Shown here piece by piece: positions 25,553 to 34,533 of a DNA stretch of 52,845 bases (positions are counted from its first letter, which is position 1; the number at the start of each line of letters is the position of its first letter). The stretch is from Heyndrickxia sporothermodurans (GTDB lineage Bacteria > Bacillota > Bacilli > Bacillales > Bacillaceae_C): the NCBI RefSeq assembly GCF_016785185.1, contig NZ_JAEKDY010000010.1, one strand, 5' to 3'. The translations under genes and the position numbers were made by a program. The notes under the pieces are model-generated. The model was not told the origin of the DNA and did no database searches. It saw only the letters and a list, made by a program, of their open reading frames with translations.

Positions 25553-26980
25553 TTAAAACGGTCCATAATGAATTGCTTGGGCGATGAGTAGGAATACGAC
25601 ACTGATTCCGATCTCGATAAAAATAAATGGCAGTACCCATTTGAACCATTTCGTAAATGGAATGCCCGCGATAGCAAGGCCGGCAATTAATACCCCTGCC
25701 GTTGGAAAAATAGAGTTGGTGATGCCATCCCCGAGCTGAAATGCCAATACGGCTGTCTGTCTAGTTACACCAACTAAGTCAGATAGCGGAGCCATGATAG
25801 GCATCGTAAGCGCGGCTTGTCCACTTCCAGATGGAACAAGAAAGTTAAGGAAAAGCTGGACAAAAAACATTCCTACTGCGTTTAATGCGGGTGATAACTG
25901 ACTTAAAAGGGAAGAAGCATAATACAAAACGGAATCCATTAATTTTCCATCTTGGAATACAACGAGAATGGCTTGTGCGAAACCGATAATTAATGCGCCA
26001 CCAATTACTTCCTTTGCTCCATCCATAAAGCTATCCGCCATTTTGTTTGGATTTAATTTTCCAATGATTCCGATGAGGATACCGAACAATAGGAACAAAC
26101 CGGCGATTTCTGTAATATACCAACCGAATTTTAAAACCCCTGTAATCAATACAACAAAGTTAAGTAAGAAAACAGTAAGGACCCACTTATGGCGAGTTTC
26201 TAACTTTACATCAGATGCAATTGTGTTTCCTTTTTGGAAGTTTCCTAGGAACCGTAGTTCAGGCTGTGCTTTAACTTTTTTGGCATAGCGGTAAACGAAT
26301 AGGACTCCTGCGATATAAAATGTAGCAAGCAATGCCAGTCGGAGGCCAATGCCTGAGAATGTTGGTAATTCTGCAATGCTTTGTGCGACCCCAACATTAA
26401 ATGGATTCATTATGGCACTCATAAATCCAATATTTGCTCCGAGAGAAACAATCGCAAATCCGACCATTGCATCGAATCCTAAGGCTATTGCCAGTGGGGT
26501 GATAATCGCTATATAGATGATAGTTTCCTCTGCCATACCCATTAAGGTCCCACCTGCTGCAAAGAACAACATAAGAACAGGAATAAGTAGCAGTTCACGA
26601 TTGGCGAGCTTTTTTGAAATCGTCAGTATCAATGCATCAAGAGCACCTGTCGCCTTTAAAATACCGAAAGAACCACCGACCATTAATACGAAAAAGATTA
26701 TTCCAGCACCTTGAATCATTCCCGTATGAATACTAGTGAATATTTTAAAAAAGCCAACCGGAGACGAGTCCGTCAAATGAAACGAATCAGGAACAACGAT
26801 CGTTCGGCCATCCTTATCTACTCGATCATATTCCCCCGCAGGTACAATGTATGTTAATACAGCAGCAATAATAATCACGAAGAAAATAAGGACAAAAGCA
26901 TTGATATTTCTAACGTTCTTCTCCTGATCTTGAGGAGGGGACTGATTTTTTGGTTTAAATTGAAGAAGAGTGTTGGGCAT
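25553..26980 (-). CDS. YfcC-family membrane transporter
   Basis: A 475-aa integral membrane protein with about 12 hydrophobic segments. It has the YfcC/ArcD-like pattern: an N-terminal VLIFFVIIIAAVLTYIVPAGEYDR segment, the MGMAEETIIYIAIITPLAIALG loop, and the conserved LVPSGSGQAALTMPIMAPLSDLVGVTRQ region with QLGDGITNSIFPT. Members move carboxylates, basic amino acids or short peptides; the adjacent M20 hydrolase suggests acyl-amino acids or dipeptides. AAAGGAG precedes the ATG. It is transcribed divergently from metNPQ. Confidence 0.88.
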   Translation of the reverse strand: MPNTLLQFKPKNQSPPQDQEKNVRNINAFVLIFFVIIIAAVLTYIVPAGEYDRVDKDGRTIVVPDSFHLTDSSPVGFFKIFTSIHTGMIQGAGIIFFVLMVGGSFGILKATGALDALILTISKKLANRELLLIPVLMLFFAAGGTLMGMAEETIIYIAIITPLAIALGFDAMVGFAIVSLGANIGFMSAIMNPFNVGVAQSIAELPTFSGIGLRLALLATFYIAGVLFVYRYAKKVKAQPELRFLGNFQKGNTIASDVKLETRHKWVLTVFLLNFVVLITGVLKFGWYITEIAGLFLLFGILIGIIGKLNPNKMADSFMDGAKEVIGGALIIGFAQAILVVFQDGKLMDSVLYYASSLLSQLSPALNAVGMFFVQLFLNFLVPSGSGQAALTMPIMAPLSDLVGVTRQTAVLAFQLGDGITNSIFPTAGVLIAGLAIAGIPFTKWFKWVLPFIFIEIGISVVFLLIAQAIHYGPF

Positions 26981-27116
26981 TTTGTAAACTCCTTTTTAAA
27001 TAATTGATATGAATTTTTATGCAACCAATTGTAATATATATTCATTGGTTATGCAAGAATAGTTTAATATTTTTGTATTATCAAAGAAAGCCTATCACTC
27101 TTATTCAAAAAAAGTA

Positions 27117-27145
27117 TTGACAATTAATGATTAATTTTATAGTAT
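27117..27145 (+). promoter_or_regulatory. SigA-type promoter of the metNPQ operon
   Basis: TTGACA (27117-27122), a 17-nt spacer, then TAGTAT (27140-27145). It lies about 25 nt upstream of the riboswitch. Confidence 0.65.
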
Positions 27146-27167
27146 TAAGTAAATTTTAAATTGAATA

Positions 27168-27315
27168 ACTTATCCAGAGAGACTGAGGGACAGGCCCGAT
27201 GACGTCCAGCAACCTTCTATATATGAAAGGTGCTAATTCCTGCAGAATGTTATCATTCTGAAAGATAAGGTTTAGATAGACGCTAACCACTTTCGGATGA
27301 TTGTGGTTTTTTTTA
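27168..27315 (+). ncRNA. SAM-I (S-box) riboswitch with terminator
   Basis: CTTATC (27169-27174) and GATAAG (27264-27269) close stem P1. Between them is the diagnostic S-box core: AGAGAGACTGAGGGAC, GGCCCGATGACG, and the CAGCAACC segment, then P3/P4 hairpins. Downstream an AACCAC...GTGGTT hairpin followed by eight T (27284-27315) is the expression-platform terminator. High S-adenosylmethionine should stop transcription before metN. Confidence 0.95.
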
Positions 27316-27385
27316 TTGTCTAGCGCAACCAACCTGAAAGAACATTTGCTTGTCGGGGCTAAGCAAGGCGCTTACGCTTTTCGTA
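27316..27385 (+). repeat. Bacillus-type intergenic GCGCT/CTTGTCGGGGCT element
   Basis: TCTAGCGC, then GCTTGTCGGGGCTAAGCAAG and GGCGCTTACGCTTTTC, resembles a dispersed intergenic repeat I have seen in many Bacillaceae. It lies between the riboswitch terminator and the metN ribosome binding site and could form a hairpin from its AGCGC and GGCGCT ends. Confidence 0.4.
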
Positions 27386-27410
27386 TTGGTTTTTGAAAGG
27401 GGAAAACAAC

Positions 27411-28445
27411 ATGCTTGTACTAGAAGATATCCACAAATCGTATGGAAAAGAGAATAAGGTTCATGCATTAAAAGGAATTAATTTGAAAGTAGAGAAAGGG
27501 GAAATCTTTGGGGTTGTAGGATTTAGTGGTGCTGGAAAAAGTACACTCATCCGATGTGTGAATTTGTTAGAACGGCCTACTGCTGGAAAAGTGCTGATCA
27601 ATGGTGTGGATCTCTTGTCCCTTCAACCGAGTGATTTACGAAAACAACGAAAGAAGATCGGGATGATTTTTCAACAATATAACTTATTGCATTCGAAAAC
27701 CATTTTCAGAAATGTGGCAATGCCACTCATATTAGAAGGGAAACCGAAGGATGAAATTCAGAGGAAAGTAACTCAATTGTTATCCTTCGTAGGTTTAGAG
27801 GATCACATGGATAAATATCCCGAACAACTGTCTGGCGGGCAGAAGCAGAGGGTTGGAATCGCACGGGCGTTAGCAACAGACCCTGATATTCTCCTTTGTG
27901 ATGAAGCAACATCAGCTCTTGATCCGAATACGACAGAGGCAGTGCTGGAATTATTACGCAAGGTACGCGATGAATTAGGAATTACTATTTTGATGATCAC
28001 TCACGAAATGAATGTAATACGCGATATTTGCGATAAGGTAGCGGTCATTGAAAGAGGAATCATTGTTGAACAAGGTTCGGTAATCGACGTGTTTACTGAA
28101 CCGAAAACGGCTATTGCAAGAAGCTTCGTACGAACCGTTTTGAACGATACCATTCCTAAATCGGTACAAAAGCTGATTGAAAAGAGCAGTCAAGCGAACC
28201 CACATGGTATTTATCGGATTATTTTTAAAGGGGCATCAACGAATATACCATTATTATCGAATATAGCCAAACAGTTTTCAATCGATTTGAATGTTCTTCA
28301 TGGAATGATAACGGAGCTCCAAGGGAAACCTTTTGGAAATTTAATTGTAGAACTAAAAGGAGATGCGGATGAAATCCATCGTGCCGTCCATTACATACAA
28401 GAGCATGATGCAGTAATTAAGGAGGTGACAGAAGATGGCTTTTGA
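27411..28445 (+). CDS. metN: Methionine ABC transporter ATP-binding protein MetN
   Basis: A 344-aa ATPase. Walker A GFSGAGKST, signature LSGGQKQRVGIARAL, Walker B ILLCDEATSALDP, and switch His in MITHEMN are all present. A C-terminal ~90-residue NIL/ACT-like regulatory domain (GIYRIIFKG onward) is the MetN hallmark and binds methionine for trans-inhibition. ATG 27411 has AAAGGGGAAAAC upstream; the TTG at 27393 is a less likely start. It overlaps metP by 11 nt. An SAM riboswitch upstream confirms the methionine role. Confidence 0.95.
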   Translation: MLVLEDIHKSYGKENKVHALKGINLKVEKGEIFGVVGFSGAGKSTLIRCVNLLERPTAGKVLINGVDLLSLQPSDLRKQRKKIGMIFQQYNLLHSKTIFRNVAMPLILEGKPKDEIQRKVTQLLSFVGLEDHMDKYPEQLSGGQKQRVGIARALATDPDILLCDEATSALDPNTTEAVLELLRKVRDELGITILMITHEMNVIRDICDKVAVIERGIIVEQGSVIDVFTEPKTAIARSFVRTVLNDTIPKSVQKLIEKSSQANPHGIYRIIFKGASTNIPLLSNIAKQFSIDLNVLHGMITELQGKPFGNLIVELKGDADEIHRAVHYIQEHDAVIKEVTEDGF

Positions 28446-29097
28446 TTGGAGCTGGTTCTGGCCGGAATTTTTGACAGCTATAAATCAAACCTTCTATATG
28501 GTAATAGTCGGATTAATTATTTCGATTATTATTGGTTTGCCCATCGGGGTTGTGTTAGTTATTACAAGAGAAAATGGGATTCTTGAGAACAAAATTATTT
28601 TCAATATTCTTAATGTCATCATCAATATTTTTCGTTCCGTACCGTTCATTATCCTAGTCGTGGCCATTATCCCCTTCACCCGATTAGTGGTCGGAACGTC
28701 GATTGGGACGACGGCAGCAATTGTCCCACTTGTTCTCTATACAGCGTTTTATATCGGTCGATTAGTTGAAAACTCTTTACTAGAAGTGGATCACGGTACC
28801 ATCGAATTAGCACAAGCGATGGGTGCAACACCGTGGCAAATTATCTGGAGATTTCTACTTCCCGAAGCCCGAAGCTCGTTAGTTCTAGCCTTAACGATTG
28901 CGACCATTGGATTAATTGGTGCTTCAGCTATGGCAGGAGCTGTTGGTGGTGGAGGAATCGGTGATTTAGCGATTACGTACGGATATAACCAGTTTAAGAC
29001 CGAAGTAATGATTATTACCGTCGTCACACTAATCATTTTGGTTCAACTCGTTCAATCACTAGGAAATATTATTGCGAAAAAGTTAAGACGAAAATAA
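28435..29097 (+). CDS. metP: Methionine ABC transporter permease MetP (MetI)
   Basis: A 220-aa permease with about five transmembrane segments and the MetI-type EAA loop (ELAQAMGATPWQIIWRFLLPEARSS), followed by the GASAMAGAVGGGGIGDLAI motif. Its ATG is preceded by AAGGAGGTGACAG inside the end of metN, indicating translational coupling. It forms the membrane channel for D/L-methionine import with MetN and MetQ. Confidence 0.95.
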   Translation: MAFDWSWFWPEFLTAINQTFYMVIVGLIISIIIGLPIGVVLVITRENGILENKIIFNILNVIINIFRSVPFIILVVAIIPFTRLVVGTSIGTTAAIVPLVLYTAFYIGRLVENSLLEVDHGTIELAQAMGATPWQIIWRFLLPEARSSLVLALTIATIGLIGASAMAGAVGGGGIGDLAITYGYNQFKTEVMIITVVTLIILVQLVQSLGNIIAKKLRRK

Positions 29098-29163
29098 ACC
29101 ACATCAACGATTGTAAAAGGTCATTCTTTTTATAATAAAAAACTACATGGAGGAATCAGGAGT

Positions 29164-30006
29164 ATGAAAAAACTAGCAATTATTTTACTCGGCTTACTAA
29201 TTATTCTCGCCGGGTGTGGATCAAACAGTAGTTCAGGAAAAAGCGGGGACAGCAAAACAGTGAAAGTAGGTACATCGTCAGCAGAAGTTCCAACATGGAA
29301 TCTCGTTAAAAAACTGGCAAAAGATAAAGGAATCAATATTCAAATTGTAAAATTTGATGATTATGTTCAGCCTAATCTCGCTTTAGACAGTGGAGAAATT
29401 GATATTAATGCATTTCAAACCGTCGTCTATTTTGATAGCTTCAAAAAGGATCGTAAATTAGATTTATCCGCAATCGGGACGACTAGCATTTGGCCAATGG
29501 GAATGTACTCTAAAAAAATTAAAGACATTAATGAAATCAAAAATGGGGACCAAATTATCATCCCGAAAGACCCTACGAATCTAGGAAGAGCCCTCTTGCT
29601 TATGCAAAAAGCTGGTCTTATTAAATTAAAAGATGGCTTTACTGGCGCCGGCGGAGTAGAAAATGTTGTTGATAATCCTAAGAATCTTAAAATTACACCG
29701 GTTGATGCAGGACAAACAGCTCGTGGCTTAGACGATGCAACAGCATCAATTATCAACTGTGATATGGCTATCAATGCCGGATTAAATCCTTCCAAGGACC
29801 CGATATTTGGTGAAGATGCCAGCAATAAAGCCTATGTAAATATTATTGCTGCCCAAACGAAACGCAAAAATGATAAGACTTTACAACAAATTGTGGATAT
29901 TTATCACGATGACGAGGTGACAAGCTTCATCAAAGATCATTTCAAAGGTGCGGCAGTTCCGGTTGTTAAACCAGTTTCTTATTTAGATGACTATAAACAA
30001 AACTAA
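29164..30006 (+). CDS. metQ: Methionine-binding lipoprotein MetQ
   Basis: A 280-aa NlpA-family lipoprotein with lipobox ILAGC, a Ser-rich linker, and the ligand-binding core: VKVGTSSAEVPTW, YVQPNLALDSGEIDINAFQT, IIIPKDPTNLGRALLLMQKAGLI, and the INCDMAINAGLNP loop. GGAGGAATCAGG precedes the ATG. It is the third gene of the S-box-controlled operon and captures methionine outside the membrane. Confidence 0.95.
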   Translation: MKKLAIILLGLLIILAGCGSNSSSGKSGDSKTVKVGTSSAEVPTWNLVKKLAKDKGINIQIVKFDDYVQPNLALDSGEIDINAFQTVVYFDSFKKDRKLDLSAIGTTSIWPMGMYSKKIKDINEIKNGDQIIIPKDPTNLGRALLLMQKAGLIKLKDGFTGAGGVENVVDNPKNLKITPVDAGQTARGLDDATASIINCDMAINAGLNPSKDPIFGEDASNKAYVNIIAAQTKRKNDKTLQQIVDIYHDDEVTSFIKDHFKGAAVPVVKPVSYLDDYKQN

Positions 30007-30017
30007 AATGATACGAT

Positions 30018-30048
30018 GGGCTGTTTATTTCTATTAAACAGCCCTTAT
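30018..30048 (+). terminator. Terminator after metQ
   Basis: GGGCTGTTTA (from 30018) pairs with TAAACAGCCC, followed by TTATCTATTG. It closes the methionine operon before the oxidase gene. Confidence 0.8.
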
Positions 30049-30073
30049 CTATTGATCGTTAGGAGATTACGAG

Positions 30074-31213
30074 ATGAAACAGGAATCCTTTTTTGATGTC
30101 GCAGTTATCGGTGCCGGAACGATGGGAATGGCTGCGGGTGCTTTTTTAGCTAAGCAACAGGTAAAGACTTTACTGATTGATGCCTTTGATCCACCCCATC
30201 ATCATGGCAGTCACCACGGAGGGACACGGATGATCCGTCATGCATACGGTGAAGGCCGGCAGTATGTGTCCTTAGTTCAACGAGCCCAGCAATTGTGGAC
30301 CGAGTTAGAAGAGCAGAGTGGGTATAAAATATTTGAAAAAACGGGCGTGCTAGGATTGGGACCGAAAGATTCGGTATTCCTTCATGAAACCATCGAAGCA
30401 GCAAAGAAGTATAATCTGCAACTGGAAGTCTTATCCGGAAACGAAATTAAAGAAAAATGGCCCGAAATTCACCTTCCTGAACACTATATTGGTTGTCTTG
30501 AAAAAGAATCAGGACTTGTCTATAGTGAAAAGGCTATTCAGGCATATAAAGAAATGGCTTTAGAAAACGGAGCCAAACTTGTCACGAATTCGCCTGTCCT
30601 TGAAATCGAAATGGATAATGAAAATGGGATTAAGATGATTACAGCTGATGAGGAATTCTACGCAAAAAAAATCATCGTAACAGTAGGTGCATGGGCATCG
30701 AAGCTTTTGCCAAATCTAAAGCTTCCGATTCAACCCGTACGGAAAGTAGTAAGTTGGTTTAAAACACCAAAAGGCAAATTTGATATTGGCCATTTCCCAT
30801 CCTTTTACGTAGATGATGTCGATAAAATGTTCTATGGTTTTCCAAATATTGATGGCACGGGAATCAAGTTGGGAAGAACAGACGGCGGGCAACCGATCGA
30901 CCCTGATCAACATTCTCAAAATTTTGGAGCCTATGAATCGGATGAAGGGGAGCTTCGAGATTTTCTGCAAACTTATCTTCCTGAAGCAAATGGATCGCTA
31001 GTCGAAGGAAGGACTTGCTTAATGACCCAATCCAGTGATCATCATTTTATTATCGACACACTCCCTGAAAATGATCAGGTCATTCTGGCATGTGGATTTT
31101 CTGGACATGGTTTTAAATTTGCGAGTGTCATGGGTGAAGTGCTCAGTCAGTTAGCTGTGAATGGCGAAACAGAGCATGACATTTCATTATTTGCTTTGAA
31201 TCGTTATTTTTGA
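30074..31213 (+). CDS. FAD-dependent sarcosine oxidase/N-methyltryptophan oxidase family protein
   Basis: A 379-aa flavoprotein of the monomeric sarcosine oxidase (SoxA/SolA) family. It has the N-terminal dinucleotide fold VAVIGAGTMGMAAGAFLA followed by the family HHHGSHHGGTRMIRHAYGEG segment. A later TVGAWASKLLP segment and the C-terminal ACGFSGHGFKFASVMGEVLSQLA loop complete the pattern; the Cys of that loop is the usual covalent flavin site. It would demethylate an N-methyl amino acid giving formaldehyde and H2O2. AGGAGATTACGAG precedes the ATG. It stands alone between two terminators. Confidence 0.9.
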   Translation: MKQESFFDVAVIGAGTMGMAAGAFLAKQQVKTLLIDAFDPPHHHGSHHGGTRMIRHAYGEGRQYVSLVQRAQQLWTELEEQSGYKIFEKTGVLGLGPKDSVFLHETIEAAKKYNLQLEVLSGNEIKEKWPEIHLPEHYIGCLEKESGLVYSEKAIQAYKEMALENGAKLVTNSPVLEIEMDNENGIKMITADEEFYAKKIIVTVGAWASKLLPNLKLPIQPVRKVVSWFKTPKGKFDIGHFPSFYVDDVDKMFYGFPNIDGTGIKLGRTDGGQPIDPDQHSQNFGAYESDEGELRDFLQTYLPEANGSLVEGRTCLMTQSSDHHFIIDTLPENDQVILACGFSGHGFKFASVMGEVLSQLAVNGETEHDISLFALNRYF

Positions 31214-31315
31214 GAAGGGTAAGGGAGAATTCTGGAAAATAGACATTTTTTCTCGAGGAAAATGGAATTTTTTTGTGGTATGCTGAACATATGGTATCGA
31301 TATTGAATTAACTTT

Positions 31316-31347
31316 AAAGAGGATAGTATGCTTGCTATCCTCTTTTT
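31316..31347 (+). terminator. Terminator-like hairpin downstream of the oxidase gene
   Basis: AAAGAGGATAG pairs with CTATCCTCTTT and runs into TTTATTTG. It lies about 100 nt past the oxidase stop. Confidence 0.8.
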
Positions 31348-31513
31348 ATTTGTCTTCTTAAACCAATGTGGAAACGAAACATGTTGGGGTGTCCAGAAAT
31401 TCCAATTGTTATTACAGAAGATGGCTACCGAACCAACCACAAAAAGGGAGAGGAAGGATCGAGCAAAAATGGTAGAAAATCAGGGAGAAGCGGGTCCAGC
31501 TTCCCGACGCCCC

Positions 31514-32527
31514 TTATTTCTGTTTCTTCAATAGCAAATACATAAAATACGGTGCCCCGATTAATGCCACCATGATCCCGGCTGGAATCCCGCTAGGTTC
31601 GATAAGATTTCGACCAATGGTGTCTGCGAAGAGCAACAGCCAGCCGCCGATTAGCATCGAAACGGGAATAAATAATTGATTTCGCGGACCGACTAATGCT
31701 TTTGCGATATGTGGTGCCATTAATCCGATAAATGATATGCCACCTGTCACGGAAACAGCAGACGCTGCAAGTGCAACGGCAGTTAATAGTAAAACAATTC
31801 GTTCCTTTTCAAGTGATACCCCAACCCCAATCGCCACTGGTTCACTTAGCCCAAGAAGGTTTAAACGATTGGCCTTGTAAAGAGTGAAGGGGGTGAGGAT
31901 GAGTAACCATGGAAGGAGTGTCCAAATAAACGGCCAGTCATCACCCCAAATATTGCCTGCTAACCATTTCGAAATAAAATCCACCTTTTCTCGCTCAGCT
32001 GATGAAATGAGTAGAATCATCACCCCTGAAAGGGCCATCGAAAATCCAATTCCGACCAATACTAATCTTACCGGCTGCAAACCACTATTTTTTTGATATG
32101 AAAAAATATAGATTAGGATAGCCGTAAGTAATGCACCGGCAAAGGCAAGAAGGGGCAACATGTATATAAATGAACCCACTTCAATGGGGAAAAATAAAAA
32201 GAAAATGGCAATTGCTACACCAGCGCCAGAGTTTATCCCGATAATTCCGGGATCTGCTAAATCATTACGGGTTATTCCTTGCAAAATAGACCCTGATAAA
32301 GCAAGGGCAATACCTGCTAACAGCGTAATGATGATTCGTGGGAGGCGGATTGAAAACAATACAAACTCCTCAGAAAATGTTCCATTTCCAAATAAGGTTG
32401 GGAGCAATCGATTGTAAGAAAGACTAGCGTCCCCAATTCCCATCCCGATAGCAATTGTTGCCAAAATAAGTATTATAAAAATGCATAAAATTATTCGTTG
32501 TTTCTTGATTAATGCTGGATGTATCAT
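31514..32527 (-). CDS. Siderophore ABC transporter permease (FecCD family), second permease
   Basis: A 337-aa FecCD-type permease with about nine to ten membrane segments. Family landmarks are RLPRIIITLLAGIALALSGSILQGITRNDLADPGIIGINSGAG, then VALAASAVSVTGGISFIGLMAPHIAKALVGPRNQLFIP, and the C-terminal EPSGIPAGIMVALIGAPYFMYLL. Its start overlaps the stop of the other permease by 4 nt. With that protein it forms the heterodimeric channel of the importer encoded at 31514-35329. Confidence 0.93.
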   Translation of the reverse strand: MIHPALIKKQRIILCIFIILILATIAIGMGIGDASLSYNRLLPTLFGNGTFSEEFVLFSIRLPRIIITLLAGIALALSGSILQGITRNDLADPGIIGINSGAGVAIAIFFLFFPIEVGSFIYMLPLLAFAGALLTAILIYIFSYQKNSGLQPVRLVLVGIGFSMALSGVMILLISSAEREKVDFISKWLAGNIWGDDWPFIWTLLPWLLILTPFTLYKANRLNLLGLSEPVAIGVGVSLEKERIVLLLTAVALAASAVSVTGGISFIGLMAPHIAKALVGPRNQLFIPVSMLIGGWLLLFADTIGRNLIEPSGIPAGIMVALIGAPYFMYLLLKKQK

Positions 32528-33534
32528 GAGAACAGCTTACCTCCTTTTCGAATGATGATCAGGAAGAAAGGTAAGCCTAACGCTGCAACGATGGCGGCCA
32601 CCGGTGTTTCATATGGAGCATTGATTGTCCGGCCAAGTGTATCAGCAAAAAGCATGAAGGTTGCCCCAATAACCGCACTGGTTGGAATGATAAAACGATA
32701 ATCTGTCCCGACAATCGCACGAACTATATGAGGAATCATCAGACCGATAAATGCCATATTGCCAACAAGTGCAACGGATGTTCCTGCAAGCAAAATGATC
32801 ACAATAAAAAGAATCGCCTTTATTTGGGTTGTTTTTTGCCCTAGCCCGACTGCCACTTCTTCATTTAAACTTAAAACGGTTAGCTGTCTAGAAAGGAACA
32901 TTGATATTAGTATCCCAATCACAACAAATGGAATGATGATTTTTAACTGACCCCATGTAGTTCCAATCATCCCTCCTGATGTCCACATCGATACGTCTTT
33001 AGAAAGTTTAAAAATGAGACCGATTCCTTCAGCAATGGCATATAGAAAAGTTGAAACGGCTGCACCTGCCAATACAATGCGAAGCGGTGAAAATCCGCCC
33101 TTTTGGAAGGCACCTATGCCAAACACCATGGCAGTTCCAATTCCTGCACCGATAAAGCAGGCAATAGTTATCCAGAAATAATTAGCTGACGGAATAAATG
33201 CAAGGGTGAGGGCTAGTGCGGCATTGGCTCCAGCTGATAATCCGAGTAAGCCAGGATCGGCGAGCGGATTCCTTGTTAAGCCTTGCATGATTGCTCCCGA
33301 AACTGAAAGTGCAGCGCCTACGACAATTGCTGCAATTTCCCGTGGAAAACGGATTTCACGCAGCATCAAAACGGTGTCAGTTTTCGCATTAGATGTAAGT
33401 GCCAGCCATACATCTTTAACAGATGTTTTAGCTGCTCCAAATGCCATCGCAATGACAAACATCCCTACTAATGCAAGTATTCCTGCTGCCAGTTTATACA
33501 TAAATAGGATGGAGTTTTTCGTATTCTTATTCAT
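32524..33534 (-). CDS. Siderophore ABC transporter permease (FecCD family), first permease
   Basis: From ATG 33534 (GGGAAATTG upstream) the product has 336 aa; the frame is open to a TTG at 33597, but the extra residues look like leader sequence. FecCD landmarks: REIAAIVVGAALSVSGAIMQGLTRNPLADPGLLGLSAGA, AGTSVALVGNMAFIGLMIPHIVRAIVGTDYRFIIP, and INAPYETPVAAIVAALGLPFFL. The substrate-binding lipoprotein gene is just upstream on the same strand. Iron control is expected from the Fur box at the head of the operon. Confidence 0.92.
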   Translation of the reverse strand: MNKNTKNSILFMYKLAAGILALVGMFVIAMAFGAAKTSVKDVWLALTSNAKTDTVLMLREIRFPREIAAIVVGAALSVSGAIMQGLTRNPLADPGLLGLSAGANAALALTLAFIPSANYFWITIACFIGAGIGTAMVFGIGAFQKGGFSPLRIVLAGAAVSTFLYAIAEGIGLIFKLSKDVSMWTSGGMIGTTWGQLKIIIPFVVIGILISMFLSRQLTVLSLNEEVAVGLGQKTTQIKAILFIVIILLAGTSVALVGNMAFIGLMIPHIVRAIVGTDYRFIIPTSAVIGATFMLFADTLGRTINAPYETPVAAIVAALGLPFFLIIIRKGGKLFS

Positions 33535-33609
33535 CAATTTCCCATCTTTCATACTAGGATAGGGAAGAAGGAGTTGCCGTAATATACATTTTAACAACTC
33601 CTTCTCATT

Positions 33610-34533
33610 TTATTTACCTAAAAATGACTTTTCGAAAAATTTAAGTTGCTTTTCTAATGTAATTGGATCGTTAAAAGAAGCTCCATTCCCTTCCATTTCA
33701 TACACATGGTTGTTTTTGACAGCAGGAATATTTTTGTACGATTCTGTTTTTTGAAATGAGGTGTCAGCATCAGAATATTTACTTAAAATAACATAATCAC
33801 CTGCATATTCTGGAAGTACTTCGGAAGATAAAGTGTAATAACCCGCTTTTAATGCCTTTTCTTTTACCTTTTCAGGCATTTTTAGTTTCATTGATTGATA
33901 TAATATTTCTGTTCCGCGTGCCCAGTTATCTCCGTAAACATATAGATCTTTTCCGAAACTCTCTATGACGGAAACTGTTGCATTTTCGCCGATTTTCGCG
34001 CGGATTTCATCTCCGGCTGCTTGGGCACGTTGTTGAAAATCATCTACCCATTCTTTTGCTTCCTTTTCCTTGTTTACTAGTTTTCCTATTTCTACATGCT
34101 GAGTTAAATAATCAACTTTTCCCCAAGTATAAGTAACAGTTGGAGCTATTTTTTTCAACTTATCAATATTTTTCGTAGTAGATAAGCCAATAATTAAGTC
34201 TGGCTTTAACTCTATGATTTTTTCAATATTATCCTCCGAAACTTCTTCGGCATCTTTCAATTGATCTTTAAATGTAGGATTGTTTTTTGACCATGTATCA
34301 GCACCTACTACAGGGACGCCTAATGACAACACATTACCTGTAAAACCTGCTAATAAGACAACTCGCTTTGGATTTGCGGGTACTTTCACAGGCCCATTTT
34401 CAGATTGATATGTAATTGTTTTTTGTTTCTCCTCTTTTGTAGCATTGTCTTTACCCTTTCCAGTTGTTCCATTGCTGCAGGCACTAACAATTAACACTAA
34501 GAGCAAAATGATTGGAAATACGATTTTTTTCAT
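33610..34533 (-). CDS. Iron-siderophore (probably hydroxamate) binding lipoprotein
   Basis: A 307-aa class III binding protein with lipobox VSAC and a charged linker. The fold is the two-lobed FhuD/YxeB kind: NPKRVVLLAGFTGNVLSLGVPVVGADTW, IEKIIELKPDLIIGLSTT, then the long connecting helix EKEAKEWVDDFQQRAQAAGDEI, and a C-terminal lobe with DYVILSKYSDAD. The lobe patterns look most like hydroxamate-type binders, but the exact siderophore cannot be read. AAGGAG lies 9 nt before the ATG. The gene start overlaps the end of the ATPase gene by 50 nt. Confidence 0.85.
   Translation of the reverse strand: MKKIVFPIILLLVLIVSACSNGTTGKGKDNATKEEKQKTITYQSENGPVKVPANPKRVVLLAGFTGNVLSLGVPVVGADTWSKNNPTFKDQLKDAEEVSEDNIEKIIELKPDLIIGLSTTKNIDKLKKIAPTVTYTWGKVDYLTQHVEIGKLVNKEKEAKEWVDDFQQRAQAAGDEIRAKIGENATVSVIESFGKDLYVYGDNWARGTEILYQSMKLKMPEKVKEKALKAGYYTLSSEVLPEYAGDYVILSKYSDADTSFQKTESYKNIPAVKNNHVYEMEGNGASFNDPITLEKQLKFFEKSFLGK

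Noticed and set aside
25968..26288. 106-codon plus-strand ORF inside the YfcC gene
   Set aside because: Antisense shadow of a hydrophobic coding sequence with no start signals; the same applies to other long antisense frames within transporter genes (for example 37628-38038 and 29427-29825).
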